From Nitrospirae bacterium CG02_land_8_20_14_3_00_41_53 (GTDB lineage Bacteria > Nitrospirota > Thermodesulfovibrionia > Thermodesulfovibrionales > SM23-35), in the NCBI GenBank assembly GCA_002780895.1, contig PEUB01000138.1, forward strand, positions 1 to 42,926: DNA of 42,926 bases. The letters are read 5' to 3'. Under the pieces are notes generated by a model that was not told the origin of the DNA, did not search any database, and saw only the letters and a list, made by a program, of their open reading frames with translations. Position numbers and translations under genes: made by a program. Shown piece after piece: positions 1 to 9,446 of the stretch; the stretch's first letter is position 1; each line of letters opens with the position of its first letter.

Positions 1-218
1 TAGAGGGTGGGCAAATTATTCAAAAGTTGTAAGGCCTTTTGAAAAAATCCTAACTGGCCTAAATTTAGTGTCTGAATCGCAGCAACACAAATAGAAGCAA
101 GGGGGCAGAGAGCAAATAGCATAGAGCATAGAGTCTTTTAAATCCTCGCTCTTTTCCCTCTGCTTAGCGCTTTGCCCTTTGCTCTTTGCTGTTATTTGTC
201 TTACAATAAACAATCAAT

Positions 219-1583
219 ATGGCAAAGATATTCTTTTCAGGGATCGGGGGCAGCGGCGTGTCATCTATAGCAAGTTTTATGGCAGACCGGGGACATACTA
301 TTGTTGGCTCTGACCGCTTATTCGACAGAGACCCTCACCATTCAATCTGTAAAATACTAAAGGCAAAAGGTATGACAATTGTCCCTCAGAACGGTTCGGG
401 GATTGATACCTCATTTGATCTTGCTGTTTTCAGTACCGCTGTTGAAGATAATCAACCCGAGGTAATTAAGGCTAGGGAATTGGGTATTACAATGAAGACC
501 CGTCCCCAATATTTATGCGATATTGTATCAGAGTTCAGGACAGTTGCTGTTGCCGGGACAAGCGGTAAATCGACTATATCAGGTATGCTCGCATTTTTGA
601 TGGATAAACTCGGGCTGGAACCGAACTTCATAGGCGGAGGCAGGGTAAAACAATTTAAGACTAAGAATAATCCTGGTAATTCCTTGGTTGGCAGCTCAGA
701 TATTCTGATAGTAGAAGCATGCGAATCTGACGGCTCGATCGTTTATTATCATCCTTTATATTCAATTATTGCCAACCTGAGTCTTGACCATAATTCAATT
801 GAGAAGACCGCAGAGATGTTCGAGACCCTCAGCAGGAATACAAAAGAAATGGTTATTGTAAACGGCGATGACAATAATTTAAGTCACTGTCGTTTTGATA
901 AACCAATAAGGTTTTCTATAGACACAAAGTCGGAATATCAGGCAAAGGCAATCGAACATCAGCCGTTTAAAACAATCTTTAAACTGCACGGTATAAACTT
1001 TAAACTTTCACTTCAGGGAAAATACAATCTTTATAATGCCCTATCATGTATTGCCTTGCTTTCAGAAACGGGAGTTAAACTTAAGGATATCGCTGAAGTC
1101 CTTCCTTCTTTTTCAGGGCTTGACCGCCGTTTTGACATTTATATGAATAACAAAAAACATCTGGTAATAGATGATTATGCGCATAACCCACATAAGATCT
1201 CATGCCTGATGGAATCCATTAAAAATATCCGTCGCAGGGTCTGCTATATCTTTCAGCCTCACGGATTTGGACCTACACGGTTGATGAAGCAGGGTTATAT
1301 TGAGGTATTCATAAAAAATCTCCGCGATGAAGACCACCTGATTTTACTCCCGATATATTATGCCGGCGGCACATCTATAAAAGATATCTCAAGCGAAGAC
1401 CTGTTAAATGAAATTAAGTCAGCAGGTAAATCAGTAGAGGTTTTGCATGAGCGGTCGTTACTCTTCGATCGTATAAAAAAATGGAATAATTATGTGGTTT
1501 TTGGGGCGCGTGATGAGTCTCTATCAGAATTTGCGAGGGAGATTTCCTCATACATCAGGCGGAGAGGTAGAGGAAGGGGATGA
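219..1583 (+). CDS. Mur ligase family protein (UDP-N-acetylmuramate--alanine ligase/Mpl-like)
   Basis: N-term FFSGIGGSGVSSIA, ATP-binding AGTSGKSTISG, LDHNSIEKT, IDDYAHNPHK motifs; last ~8 aa (RRRGRGRG) read out of frame through a uvrD-like relic. Confidence 0.85.
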   Translation: MAKIFFSGIGGSGVSSIASFMADRGHTIVGSDRLFDRDPHHSICKILKAKGMTIVPQNGSGIDTSFDLAVFSTAVEDNQPEVIKARELGITMKTRPQYLCDIVSEFRTVAVAGTSGKSTISGMLAFLMDKLGLEPNFIGGGRVKQFKTKNNPGNSLVGSSDILIVEACESDGSIVYYHPLYSIIANLSLDHNSIEKTAEMFETLSRNTKEMVIVNGDDNNLSHCRFDKPIRFSIDTKSEYQAKAIEHQPFKTIFKLHGINFKLSLQGKYNLYNALSCIALLSETGVKLKDIAEVLPSFSGLDRRFDIYMNNKKHLVIDDYAHNPHKISCLMESIKNIRRRVCYIFQPHGFGPTRLMKQGYIEVFIKNLRDEDHLILLPIYYAGGTSIKDISSEDLLNEIKSAGKSVEVLHERSLLFDRIKKWNNYVVFGARDESLSEFAREISSYIRRRGRGRG

Positions 1584-1653
1584 AGACAGAGAATGTGTTA
1601 TACTTCCTACAGTGCATCGGGCAAAGGGACTTGAGTGGAATACTAAAAATAAG
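1561..1653 (+). pseudogene. UvrD/PcrA-type helicase fragment (relic)
   Basis: Third frame reads GEVEEGDEDRECVILPTVHRAKGLEWNTKNKVWI*; TVHRAKGLEW is the UvrD-family motif V signature; frame differs from both flanking ORFs. Confidence 0.75.
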
Positions 1654-1666
1654 GTTTGGATATAAA

Positions 1667-2668
1667 ATGACTTACATTGAGGCTATAAAGGACGGTTTCA
1701 GATTAGTTCACAGAAACTGGCAGCTTGTGCTTGTACAAATTGGTATGGCTATTATAAATTTTACCGGATTTTTTATTATAGTAGGCATTCCCTTTGCGAT
1801 AGCATTCATCATATTTGGAGTTGACCTTACAGGGCTTACAGACGTAAAAGACATCTTCAGAACTCTTAGAGACCCTTCCGACATCATTTCAAGATACCTT
1901 GGACTTTTCCTCATAGTTATTGCGAGCTTTCTGTTATACATTATCATGGTTGCAATGTTTGGTATTTATATATTTGGAGGCTCTATCGGTGTTATCGGAA
2001 GGTCGCTCAGAGACAGATATTTGAAATTCAGCATGCATACATTCTTCGATGAGGCAAAAAGGCTTTTTTTACGTGTGCTTGGTTTTATATCTGTCATCGG
2101 CCTTATCTTTATTGTGGCTGCTTTTTTCCTGGGGCTTCTGGGTGGCGGAATTGCTGCAATTGTATCATTTGCACAGAGTCAGGATTCAACGCTCGCCCTT
2201 TTCCTGGGCACCTTTTTTTCTCTAATTTTAATAATAATTGCATTTATCCTTACACTCGGAATCCTTTCAATAACACTTTATGGAATTGCTTCACTCTCAT
2301 TTAAAAGAATAGGGCCTCTAAAATCCCTCTGGGAGGCAATACATTATTTAGCCAGACATCCGAAAGCATTCTGGCTTTATGCCATCCTTTTTGGAGGATA
2401 TGTACTTACAATCTTTCTCCTGATACTCCTCAGCTATCCCTTTACGCTTATACCTGTAATAGGCACAATTCTTTCCTTCCCATATCAGCTAATTTTGTAT
2501 TCTTTCCAGACTTATCTTTTTCTCGTGATTATTGCTACTGTACTTACCTATTACTACTCAACAGAAATCCCCACTGAGCATGTTGTTGAAAGTCCTATAT
2601 CTCAACCTTCTGCCGAAGAGGAAGTAACGATACAAGATCAGGAAAAAGAAGCTAACAAAGCCTCATAG
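1667..2668 (+). CDS. Multi-pass membrane protein of unknown function
   Basis: Long hydrophobic segments; ATG at 1667 (MTYIEAIKDGFRLVHRNW) is preferred over 1580 because the first 29 aa of the longer ORF overlap the helicase relic. Confidence 0.75.
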   Translation: MTYIEAIKDGFRLVHRNWQLVLVQIGMAIINFTGFFIIVGIPFAIAFIIFGVDLTGLTDVKDIFRTLRDPSDIISRYLGLFLIVIASFLLYIIMVAMFGIYIFGGSIGVIGRSLRDRYLKFSMHTFFDEAKRLFLRVLGFISVIGLIFIVAAFFLGLLGGGIAAIVSFAQSQDSTLALFLGTFFSLILIIIAFILTLGILSITLYGIASLSFKRIGPLKSLWEAIHYLARHPKAFWLYAILFGGYVLTIFLLILLSYPFTLIPVIGTILSFPYQLILYSFQTYLFLVIIATVLTYYYSTEIPTEHVVESPISQPSAEEEVTIQDQEKEANKAS

Positions 2669-3128
2669 CTTTTCACTTGTGACTTTTGAACTCATTGCTT
2701 CTGAACTTCTGCGCTTCAGCTCTTCAGCTCTTTTGAACTTTTTCAGGGGAGCTGAGGCAAGCGAGGGCAGAGGGGGATTAATATCCTCGTTTAATAATGT
2801 CACTTTTTGTTAGCCTTTTTCTTGTAATAAGTAAATCTGCTTATATCAGGCTTAGTGAAAACTACACTATAGAAAGATGTATTTTGTGCGGTTTTAGACA
2901 TATCTCATTTTCTCACAGAAACAAACATTTTTGCATGATCCCAAAATTCTGACTATTTCTTTTGAAAATCAATAAAAGATGATATCTTCGTTTTGGGGGG
3001 CGTCGCAGAAATTCTTTAAAGTATAATTACATCTAACCATTCTTTTTGTATTTTCTGTTGTGTTCCTAAGGCCAGGCTGATCGCATTGTAAAATTTATAT
3101 CCTAACTAGATCTAAAACCCAATCAATA

Positions 3129-4180
3129 TCAGTCAGTACCACCGGCTATGCCGGTGGTACTGACTTTCAAGATGTCATCATCTGAAGATTTTTTCTGTGC
3201 TAAATTAAACATTTCAGCTTTAATTGATTCCCATTCGTAATGATTTACCCATTTTTCTAATTCTGCTTTTGTGGTTCTGACAGGCGATTTATAGACGGAA
3301 AGTGTTGCAATCAAATCAGTATCAACTTTTCCGATATAATCAAAAAATTCTTTTTCTGTCTCAAACTCTTGGTAAGAAATATAATTTTTCAAAATATAAT
3401 CTACGGTTGCTGTCTCTTTTGTATTTATGTCTATAAAACGACCGCCCCCACGCAAAGAAAATAAACCAGTTAAACGCATTTTACGAATAAAATCATCGGG
3501 ATAGTCTCCTAAAATGGAATTATCATCTCTTTTCGTTTAATAAGCTATAACAAAGTTCTAAAATTACTTCATTGCTTGGTGAATAGCCATATTTTTTGCG
3601 TAATTTCTTAATTTCACGATATAGATTTTCAGCATTATCATTTTGCCAGCAAAGTAATAACGGAATTTCCAATCTTGAAATACCTGTACCGTTATATTCG
3701 GAATCATTATTCAATAATTTTATCGTTTGCATCAACAAGATCAAGGGCACATTTTTATTTAAAACTCTGCGAAACGGATTATGTCTTTGATATTTTGCGA
3801 AGGCATTGGCAAAAACCATTAACTCATTTTCAGGTTTTTCTTTGTCCAATAACATCTTTCCACTTTCGGAAAATTTTATTTCTTCGTTTGGGCAATACCA
3901 AACAAAACCAAGCTCTTTAGCAATTTTAAACCATGTATCATACTTTGAATGGGGTGTCAGATTTTAATAGCTTGAACCCATAATAATTTAGTAATTCGGA
4001 TAGAGTATTCCGTTTTATTGAATCTTCACCTTCTTCTGAAAAATTACCGAGTAATAAAAAATTGATTAAACGCTCCCTCACAACTGCTTTGGATGCTTGA
4101 TTGAAACCCATTGAAGCAATTTGACCAATTTGGTCGTCGAATAGTGCGTAATAATATTTTTTTGTCATATCTTTTTTCAT
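3129..4180 (-). pseudogene. AlwI-family type II restriction endonuclease, split by two frame breaks
   Basis: Three ORFs (3938-4180, 3523-3855, 3129-3479) join into one protein: ...KSDTP|HSKYDTWFKIAKELGFVWYCPNEE...LLNEKR|DDNSILGDYPDDFIRKMRLTGLFSLRGGGRFIDIN; breaks near G4 at 3951-3954 and T4 at 3530-3533. Confidence 0.7.
3131..3165. repeat. Perfect 16-bp inverted repeat with 3-nt loop (REP-like / insertion-element-end-like hairpin)
   Basis: AGTCAGTACCACCGGC-TAT-GCCGGTGGTACTGACT. Confidence 0.85.
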
Positions 4181-4191
4181 AACTTTTTAGA

Positions 4192-5109
4192 TTAACGACC
4201 TCGATAATTTTTTCCATTATCAGTTAAAGAATAATAACCCTTTTTGTCCTTTGAACGAACAAATAAATGTATATTATTTGGATGATTACTGCTATCTTCA
4301 TGGGTGTTAAGTTCACCGCGAATAGAGTTTCTAAAAGTATCCATTTTGTAAATAAGATTTTTTTCTTGAACCATTTTTTCGACTTCTTCGTAAATTAACT
4401 GCAACAGCACAAACTCATTGCCTTTTGATTGCTCATTTTTAATTACTTCAATAATTAAACTCTTTATTGACGGTACTGTGCCGGGCAAAAATTCTGCGTG
4501 TCTGTTTATTTGTCGCACTACATTTTGCACGCCTTTATCTTTTATCGCTCTTTCTTCATTCTGTAAAAATGCCTTGTAAACATCCGAGTATCCCGCCAAG
4601 TATTCTTCGTCAGGAGAGAATACAGAGTCGGTAAATTTTACCGAATTATCAATTGCTTCAAGTTGTGAAAAGTAAAGTGGTTTTGTTTCTTTAATAACTA
4701 CATTGACCTCAAAATTGGTAAGCAAGCTACCCCGCGTGAGATTAGTGCTTCCAACAATGCCTGTTGTTTCTCGCCCCTTTTGAAAAAGGTAAATTTTCGG
4801 ATGAAAAACAACATCTGTTTTGTTTTCTTCCTTGTCTCCGTAGCAATAGAACTTCAAATTTGAAGTTTGCTTTTGCAGTTGAATAAAATAATGCATTGAT
4901 TGCAGGTCGGTAGTTTTGAAGTCAAGCCCCGCGATAATTTCAATACTTCCGTTATTTTTAAGACAGTTGTTTATCGCTTGTTCAATCACTTGTACGCCCG
5001 AATACTTCAAAAAAGCAACGGCCATTTTTGCCGAGTTCGCATTCTGCAACTCTTGATTGATTATGTTGCCGATTGGATAATTTAAATTTGAGAGTAATTG
5101 TATCGCCAT
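4192..5109 (-). CDS. PLD-superfamily (HKD) nuclease, restriction-endonuclease-like
   Basis: FHPKIYLFQKGRETTGIVGSTNLTRGSL is an HxK...GSxNLT PLD motif as in NgoFVII/BfiI-like nucleases. Confidence 0.75.
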   Translation of the reverse strand: MAIQLLSNLNYPIGNIINQELQNANSAKMAVAFLKYSGVQVIEQAINNCLKNNGSIEIIAGLDFKTTDLQSMHYFIQLQKQTSNLKFYCYGDKEENKTDVVFHPKIYLFQKGRETTGIVGSTNLTRGSLLTNFEVNVVIKETKPLYFSQLEAIDNSVKFTDSVFSPDEEYLAGYSDVYKAFLQNEERAIKDKGVQNVVRQINRHAEFLPGTVPSIKSLIIEVIKNEQSKGNEFVLLQLIYEEVEKMVQEKNLIYKMDTFRNSIRGELNTHEDSSNHPNNIHLFVRSKDKKGYYSLTDNGKNYRGR

Positions 5110-5111
5110 AT

Positions 5112-5962
5112 CTATTTATTGTTTTTACTGAGTAATGATTTCTTTTCTTTTGTCATTAAACTCTTTGCGTTTTTAGAGACAATTATGCTTTCACCCGTTT
5201 GCTTTTCTATTTCAATTCTTGCTTTTTTGCAGCAATACCGCCTCTCCTGGCAACTTGCTTGTTGTTTTCTATCCCTTCAGGTTTTTTCTTTTTGGATATT
5301 TCTGCGGTTGAAGCTTCAGCAAGCATATTCAATATCAATTCAAGATTAGTCATATTATCTCTTAAATTTTCTTTTTTCAGTCCCTTAAATTTTTTGTAAT
5401 CCCTCACGCTTTTATTAGCCCATGCTCTTGTAATCTCGTCTGTCAATATTGCATATTCCAGTCCTTCTTTCATGCCTCGTTCTTGCCATTCATCGGTTAA
5501 TTCCTTGCGCACCTCGATGCTTTTCAATCGTTGGTTTATCCATTCTTTCGAATACCCCTTTCTCAAGTATGTTTTCATTGCTCTATCAAAAGCAAGCTCT
5601 GGGTTTTCTGTTTCTTCTATTCGCTCATATCCGACTTTTGCAAGCCATAGTTTGAACGGCTCAGCTTTTGGAGAGGGTATTGATTGGATAAGCCTTAAAA
5701 GTGTTTCAGTATCAGATACATCTGTAAGATATTTTTTTCCATCAGGAGATTCTAATTTCAGTTGTCCCACTTTTTGGGACAACTCACTTCCCTCCTGCTT
5801 TAGCTTTGTTTTTAAAGCGTTCCAATATTTTCTTGGTCTTGGGCTTTCGGTTAATATTTCAACAACATCAATAACTGAAAAATACCATAGCTCTTTTTCC
5901 TCATCCCAAATACGACGAACTTGCTTTTGATTAAATAAAATTATTGAATTTGTTTTTTTCAT
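5112..5962 (-). pseudogene. BRO-N/phage antirepressor-like (DinD-like) protein with C-terminal frame break
   Basis: ORF 5207-5962 ends at ...RRGGIAAKKQELK*; shifting at the T6 run 5223-5228 continues AKKARIEIEKQTGESIIVSKNAKSLMTKEKKSLLSKNNK*, ending 2 nt before the next gene's ATG. Confidence 0.7.
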
Positions 5963-6945
5963 ATTGAATCATGGTTAAAATAATTTTTTTGATTCACTAA
6001 TAGTTTATATACAACGCCAGTTCCTGCAAAAATATCAGCGAAAGAATCTCCACTACATTCTTTATTAATTATAGAAAAAATCCATTCAAGTAGTTTGTGT
6101 TTGTTTCCAATGTATCTGCGATTATGTAATTGGATATGATTTTCTTTTACTTGCGGAATGTAGAAATAGTTTTCTTGGATTTTTTCGGCGGTTATTTCAT
6201 ACGCTGGTTTTTCGGCTTCAAACATTGCAAAAAGTGTTCCTTGTATTCCGTCGAGGATATAATCAAAACCCTCTTTTTGCTTTTTTAGTTTTTCATAAAA
6301 ACTATAATGATTATTTTCAGAGACAATAATGAAATCAATAACAGGTATCCCCATTATTTCTCCCGCTTGAACTATTTTTTCAACAATTTGATTATCTTTT
6401 TCGCTTGGCGAAGAATCACCCGATGGGTGGTTATGAATTAAAATAACACTAGCGGCATTTAATTCTGTCGCTGGATAAAAAATTTCTCTTGGATGGAGCA
6501 GTGCTTTATCCAACAAACCTACGCTAATAATTTCCTTTTTGAGCAGAGAATTTCTTGCGTTAAGATATAAACAAACTAAATGTTCTTTTTTCTTGTCTCT
6601 TAAGTCATAGGTGAGTGATAGAACATCTTGAGAATTTTTAATAATAATCTCGTTTGATTTTTCGTCCGCATAGAATCTTTTTACTAAAGAAATTGCAGAA
6701 GCAATTTGTAAGGCTTTAGCTTGACCAATCCCTGAAATTTCTAATAGATCATCAACAGTTATATTTAAAAAGTTTTTACCAAATTTTTTGATAATATTCT
6801 CTGAAAGTTGCCTGACATTTTTCCCCTTTATGCCACTGCCTAAAAGAATTGCCAAAAGATCACTTTTTGAAAGTGCGTCAGCTCCTTTTTGGAGAAATTT
6901 TTCTCTTGGGCGATCTATTTTGGGTATGTCCTTAATTTTTGGCAT
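5959..6945 (-). CDS. RadC (JAB/MPN) domain fused to truncated D12-class adenine DNA methyltransferase N-terminus
   Basis: RadC: RPREKFLQKGADALSKSDLLAILLGSG, HNHPSGDSSPS; MTase: NRRYIGNKHKLLEWIFSIINKECSGDSFADIFAGTGVV, then a short tail and stop. Confidence 0.75.
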   Translation of the reverse strand: MPKIKDIPKIDRPREKFLQKGADALSKSDLLAILLGSGIKGKNVRQLSENIIKKFGKNFLNITVDDLLEISGIGQAKALQIASAISLVKRFYADEKSNEIIIKNSQDVLSLTYDLRDKKKEHLVCLYLNARNSLLKKEIISVGLLDKALLHPREIFYPATELNAASVILIHNHPSGDSSPSEKDNQIVEKIVQAGEIMGIPVIDFIIVSENNHYSFYEKLKKQKEGFDYILDGIQGTLFAMFEAEKPAYEITAEKIQENYFYIPQVKENHIQLHNRRYIGNKHKLLEWIFSIINKECSGDSFADIFAGTGVVYKLLVNQKNYFNHDSI

Positions 6946-6995
6946 AAATTATGTTTCAAGTAGTGATATTATATCCTATGTTCCTCTCTGCACCG

Positions 6996-7368
6996 TTATG
7001 CTGTGATAAGCTTAATTTGTTCTCGCTCACAATCAACAAAATGTTCTTTTTTTTGCATCTGTGACTAAAATAATTTTGTTTATTTTTGTCTTTATCAGTT
7101 TTGATTGAGATTGAAGTGCTATAAGTTCATTGTAGTAGTCATTTATTTGAGATATGATGTCGTAATAAAATGGAACGGCTTTTAATTCTATCAGCAATAA
7201 TTCATTTTTATACAAATAAAGCAAATCAAGTATGCGCTTGCTATCGAATTTCTTTTGCCTTGCAATAGGACTTAGATCACTTTGATTAACAGAAAGCACA
7301 CCTGCTAATATTGATTTATCAGTAGATAAAATATCCTCGATTACTTTTTCTGTCACAGTATCAATCAT
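6996..7368 (-). pseudogene. PD-(D/E)XK-like nuclease candidate, frame break at A8/T8 run
   Basis: RILDLLYLYKNELLLIELKAV fits D-x(n)-ExK; ORF 7033-7368 ends AKKRTFC*, but one fewer A at 7047-7054 gives AKKEHFVDCEREQIKLITA*. Confidence 0.45.
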
Positions 7369-7702
7369 CTTTTAGTCTTTCAATTTTAATTATTTTAACA
7401 TCCAACTTTGGTTTTAGGGTTGTTTCATATTCAAATTGATATAAAAAATTGTTTCTTAAAGTTGCTTCAACATCAATATTCTGTTTATTTGTTTTTTCTT
7501 TATCCAAATCTTTTTCGGATTTCAAATAAACAATCTTCATTAGTTCTATTTCATCAGGAATTTCAGAATATCCAAAAGGGAACGGACTTCTGATTAGTTC
7601 CATAGTAAATTTATCTCCATCAATTGCATTATATTCAGACGCCAGTTTTTTTATTGTCAGTTCATCAATATTCTCAAAAGAAGTAATATTTTTCATTATC
7701 AT
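7361..7702 (-). CDS. Hypothetical protein, overlaps and likely coupled to the PD-(D/E)XK-like gene
   Basis: 113-aa ORF; 3' end overlaps downstream ATG by 8 nt (ATGATTGA). Confidence 0.5.
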   Translation of the reverse strand: MIMKNITSFENIDELTIKKLASEYNAIDGDKFTMELIRSPFPFGYSEIPDEIELMKIVYLKSEKDLDKEKTNKQNIDVEATLRNNFLYQFEYETTLKPKLDVKIIKIERLKDD

Positions 7703-7747
7703 AAATTATTTCTGAGTCTATTGAAAAAGCCCTGAATTTATAACTCC

Positions 7748-9008
7748 TTAAATATCTGATTTGCCATTTCTATTTAATCTTCTTTTCGAGAGTTTCTTCC
7801 AAATGTTATCTGCAAGTTTAATTTCATTTTTAGACAATCCGCAACCATCTCTTAATATCAAATTGTTAGTGAATTCCAAGAGTTTATTGACATCGCTTTT
7901 TTTCCTCATCATTTCGTCAATTTCTACTATGAAGTCAGCATTAACATTTTTGTACGGTAAAAGTATTTTTTCGACCTCGCTAGGCATTAATTCTAATACC
8001 CCCCCCGCCATAGCTTCTGCCGCAAATTTCAGAAAATGCAAAAGATAGCGAATTATAGTAACTTGCGGCAAAAGCCCTGATATTTACATTTTCTTTAATT
8101 CTCACCCTATGCATTGTGTCGGTAGTATAGGCGCACGCTTCATTAATGACTAGTTTTGGGTATAAGTTATTTCTCCTGATAAACAAAGCATCGGAAATCC
8201 AGACGGAAGGCACTATCTGCCATTCATCTCTGATGCCGCATTTATAGCCTTTTTTAATGCCTTTTCTCTCGCCTATCGCAAGGTATTTCAAGGCTTCTTT
8301 ATATTTTTCCAATTTGTACATTGCAGGGAAAATCAGCAGATGCGCTCTTGCCTTAGAATTCCTATTCTGCAGCCAGTTAGTATAGGTAAAAATCGGGTTG
8401 TCCACCTGCACGCTCCTGCCAACCAAGGGCTTGGCAAAAGGCTGCAGCTCAAATGCCTCAACTACTGCTAAGGGTACTGTAAAAAATTCATTTGAGCCGG
8501 TTGTAATGCCGACTTCGACATCTGCAAAATCGCCCAATTTTGGAATAGTACCGTTCATTGTAATTTCTTCCAGAAAGTCAATTTCCTTTTGCTCTAAGAA
8601 ATAAAAAGTCCATTTATTGGATTTGAAATCTATCCTTTTTCCCGATTTTTTGAGAGATAGTATATCAAGTGCCCGCAGATCATTATCGTCTTTAACTTCT
8701 ATGTGTTCGATATAGTGTTCGTTCGTGTTATTTTTTTCGCACAACAGCAAAACAACCTCTTGCTGAATATCGGGGAATACTAATTTTTTGAAGGATACTA
8801 TATTTATTTTATTGTAATAATGCGATAAAAAGTTTCGTAGGGTTTCGGCATAAGATACTTGCAAGATTTCAGCAGGAAGCACAAAGCCTATTTTCCCTTT
8901 CCCTTTTAATAATAAGCTTGAGCCGACCACAAATGAAACCCAAGCGTTCGTAAGTTTTGAATACTTGAGGTTCGCTTTTTGAAATATCTTTGCAGCTTCT
9001 ATTTGCGT
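7748..9008 (-). pseudogene. Class I N6-adenine DNA methyltransferase (Eco57I/type IIG-like) C-terminal part; 5'-truncated and frame-broken at a G8 tract
   Basis: In-frame upstream extension TQIEAAKIFQKANLKYSKLTNAWVSF precedes VVGSSLLLKGKGKIGFVLPAEILQVSYAE, with a stop just before it; GRSYGGG|VLELMPSEVEKILLPYKN is restored if the C8 run 7999-8006 is 7. Confidence 0.8.
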
Positions 9009-9032
9009 TTAGATAGCACTTATATGTAGAAT

Positions 9033-9206
9033 TTAAACTAACCATTCTGCTATCCCTTGAGGCAATTCTTCATCAAACCAATGCCAAATGTCGAACTTAC
9101 CTGTTCCCTTTTCCCACAGATAAAAATCCCGCTCAATGCGATCATCAGAGTCCACAGGAATCTCCTCTAGTTCCTTCCAAAGCTTTTTTAGTTCTTTAAT
9201 GTTCAT
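9033..9206 (-). CDS. Small conserved-looking protein (57 aa)
   Basis: MNIKELKKLWKELEEIPVDSDDRIERDFYLWEKGTGKFDIWHWFDEELPQGIAEWLV; below ORF-track length cutoff. Confidence 0.6.
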   Translation of the reverse strand: MNIKELKKLWKELEEIPVDSDDRIERDFYLWEKGTGKFDIWHWFDEELPQGIAEWLV

Positions 9207-9440
9207 TTTGATGTTTATTTTCTATAATTGATAAAAATTTCATTAATTCGTCTTCCGTAGTAATAAAAACTTCATAACGTTCTGACCCGATACTCCCTTT
9301 TTTCTTTCTTTTAGGACGAACTCTGTCATCAACAATATTTACCAATGCTTGCAAATCCTCTATCGCCGATGATTATAGTGCTTTTAGGTGTTATAAATCT
9401 TGTCCCTTTCACTAAATTCCTTAAAACATCCTGTGCATTT
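9196..9440 (-). pseudogene. Frame-disrupted small gene upstream of the 57-aa protein
   Basis: NAQDVLRNLVKGTRFITPKSTIIIGD (frame A) then EDLQALVNIVDDRVRPKRKKKGSIGSERYEVFITTEDELMKFLSIIENKHQNEH* (frame B), overlapping the 57-aa ORF start. Confidence 0.4.
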
Positions 9441-9446
9441 CATAAA

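Noticed and set aside
16-213. 65-aa minus ORF at window start
   Set aside because: Composed of low-complexity repeated gctctttgcc/agagcatag-type sequence, with no recognisable domain.
3131-3165. Hairpin as intrinsic terminator
   Set aside because: Strong stem but no T-run follows on either strand; described as a REP/insertion-like palindrome instead.
5098-5930. Plus-strand ORFs opposite the BRO/PLD genes
   Set aside because: Hydrophobic translations of AT-rich antisense DNA; the minus strand encodes recognisable families.
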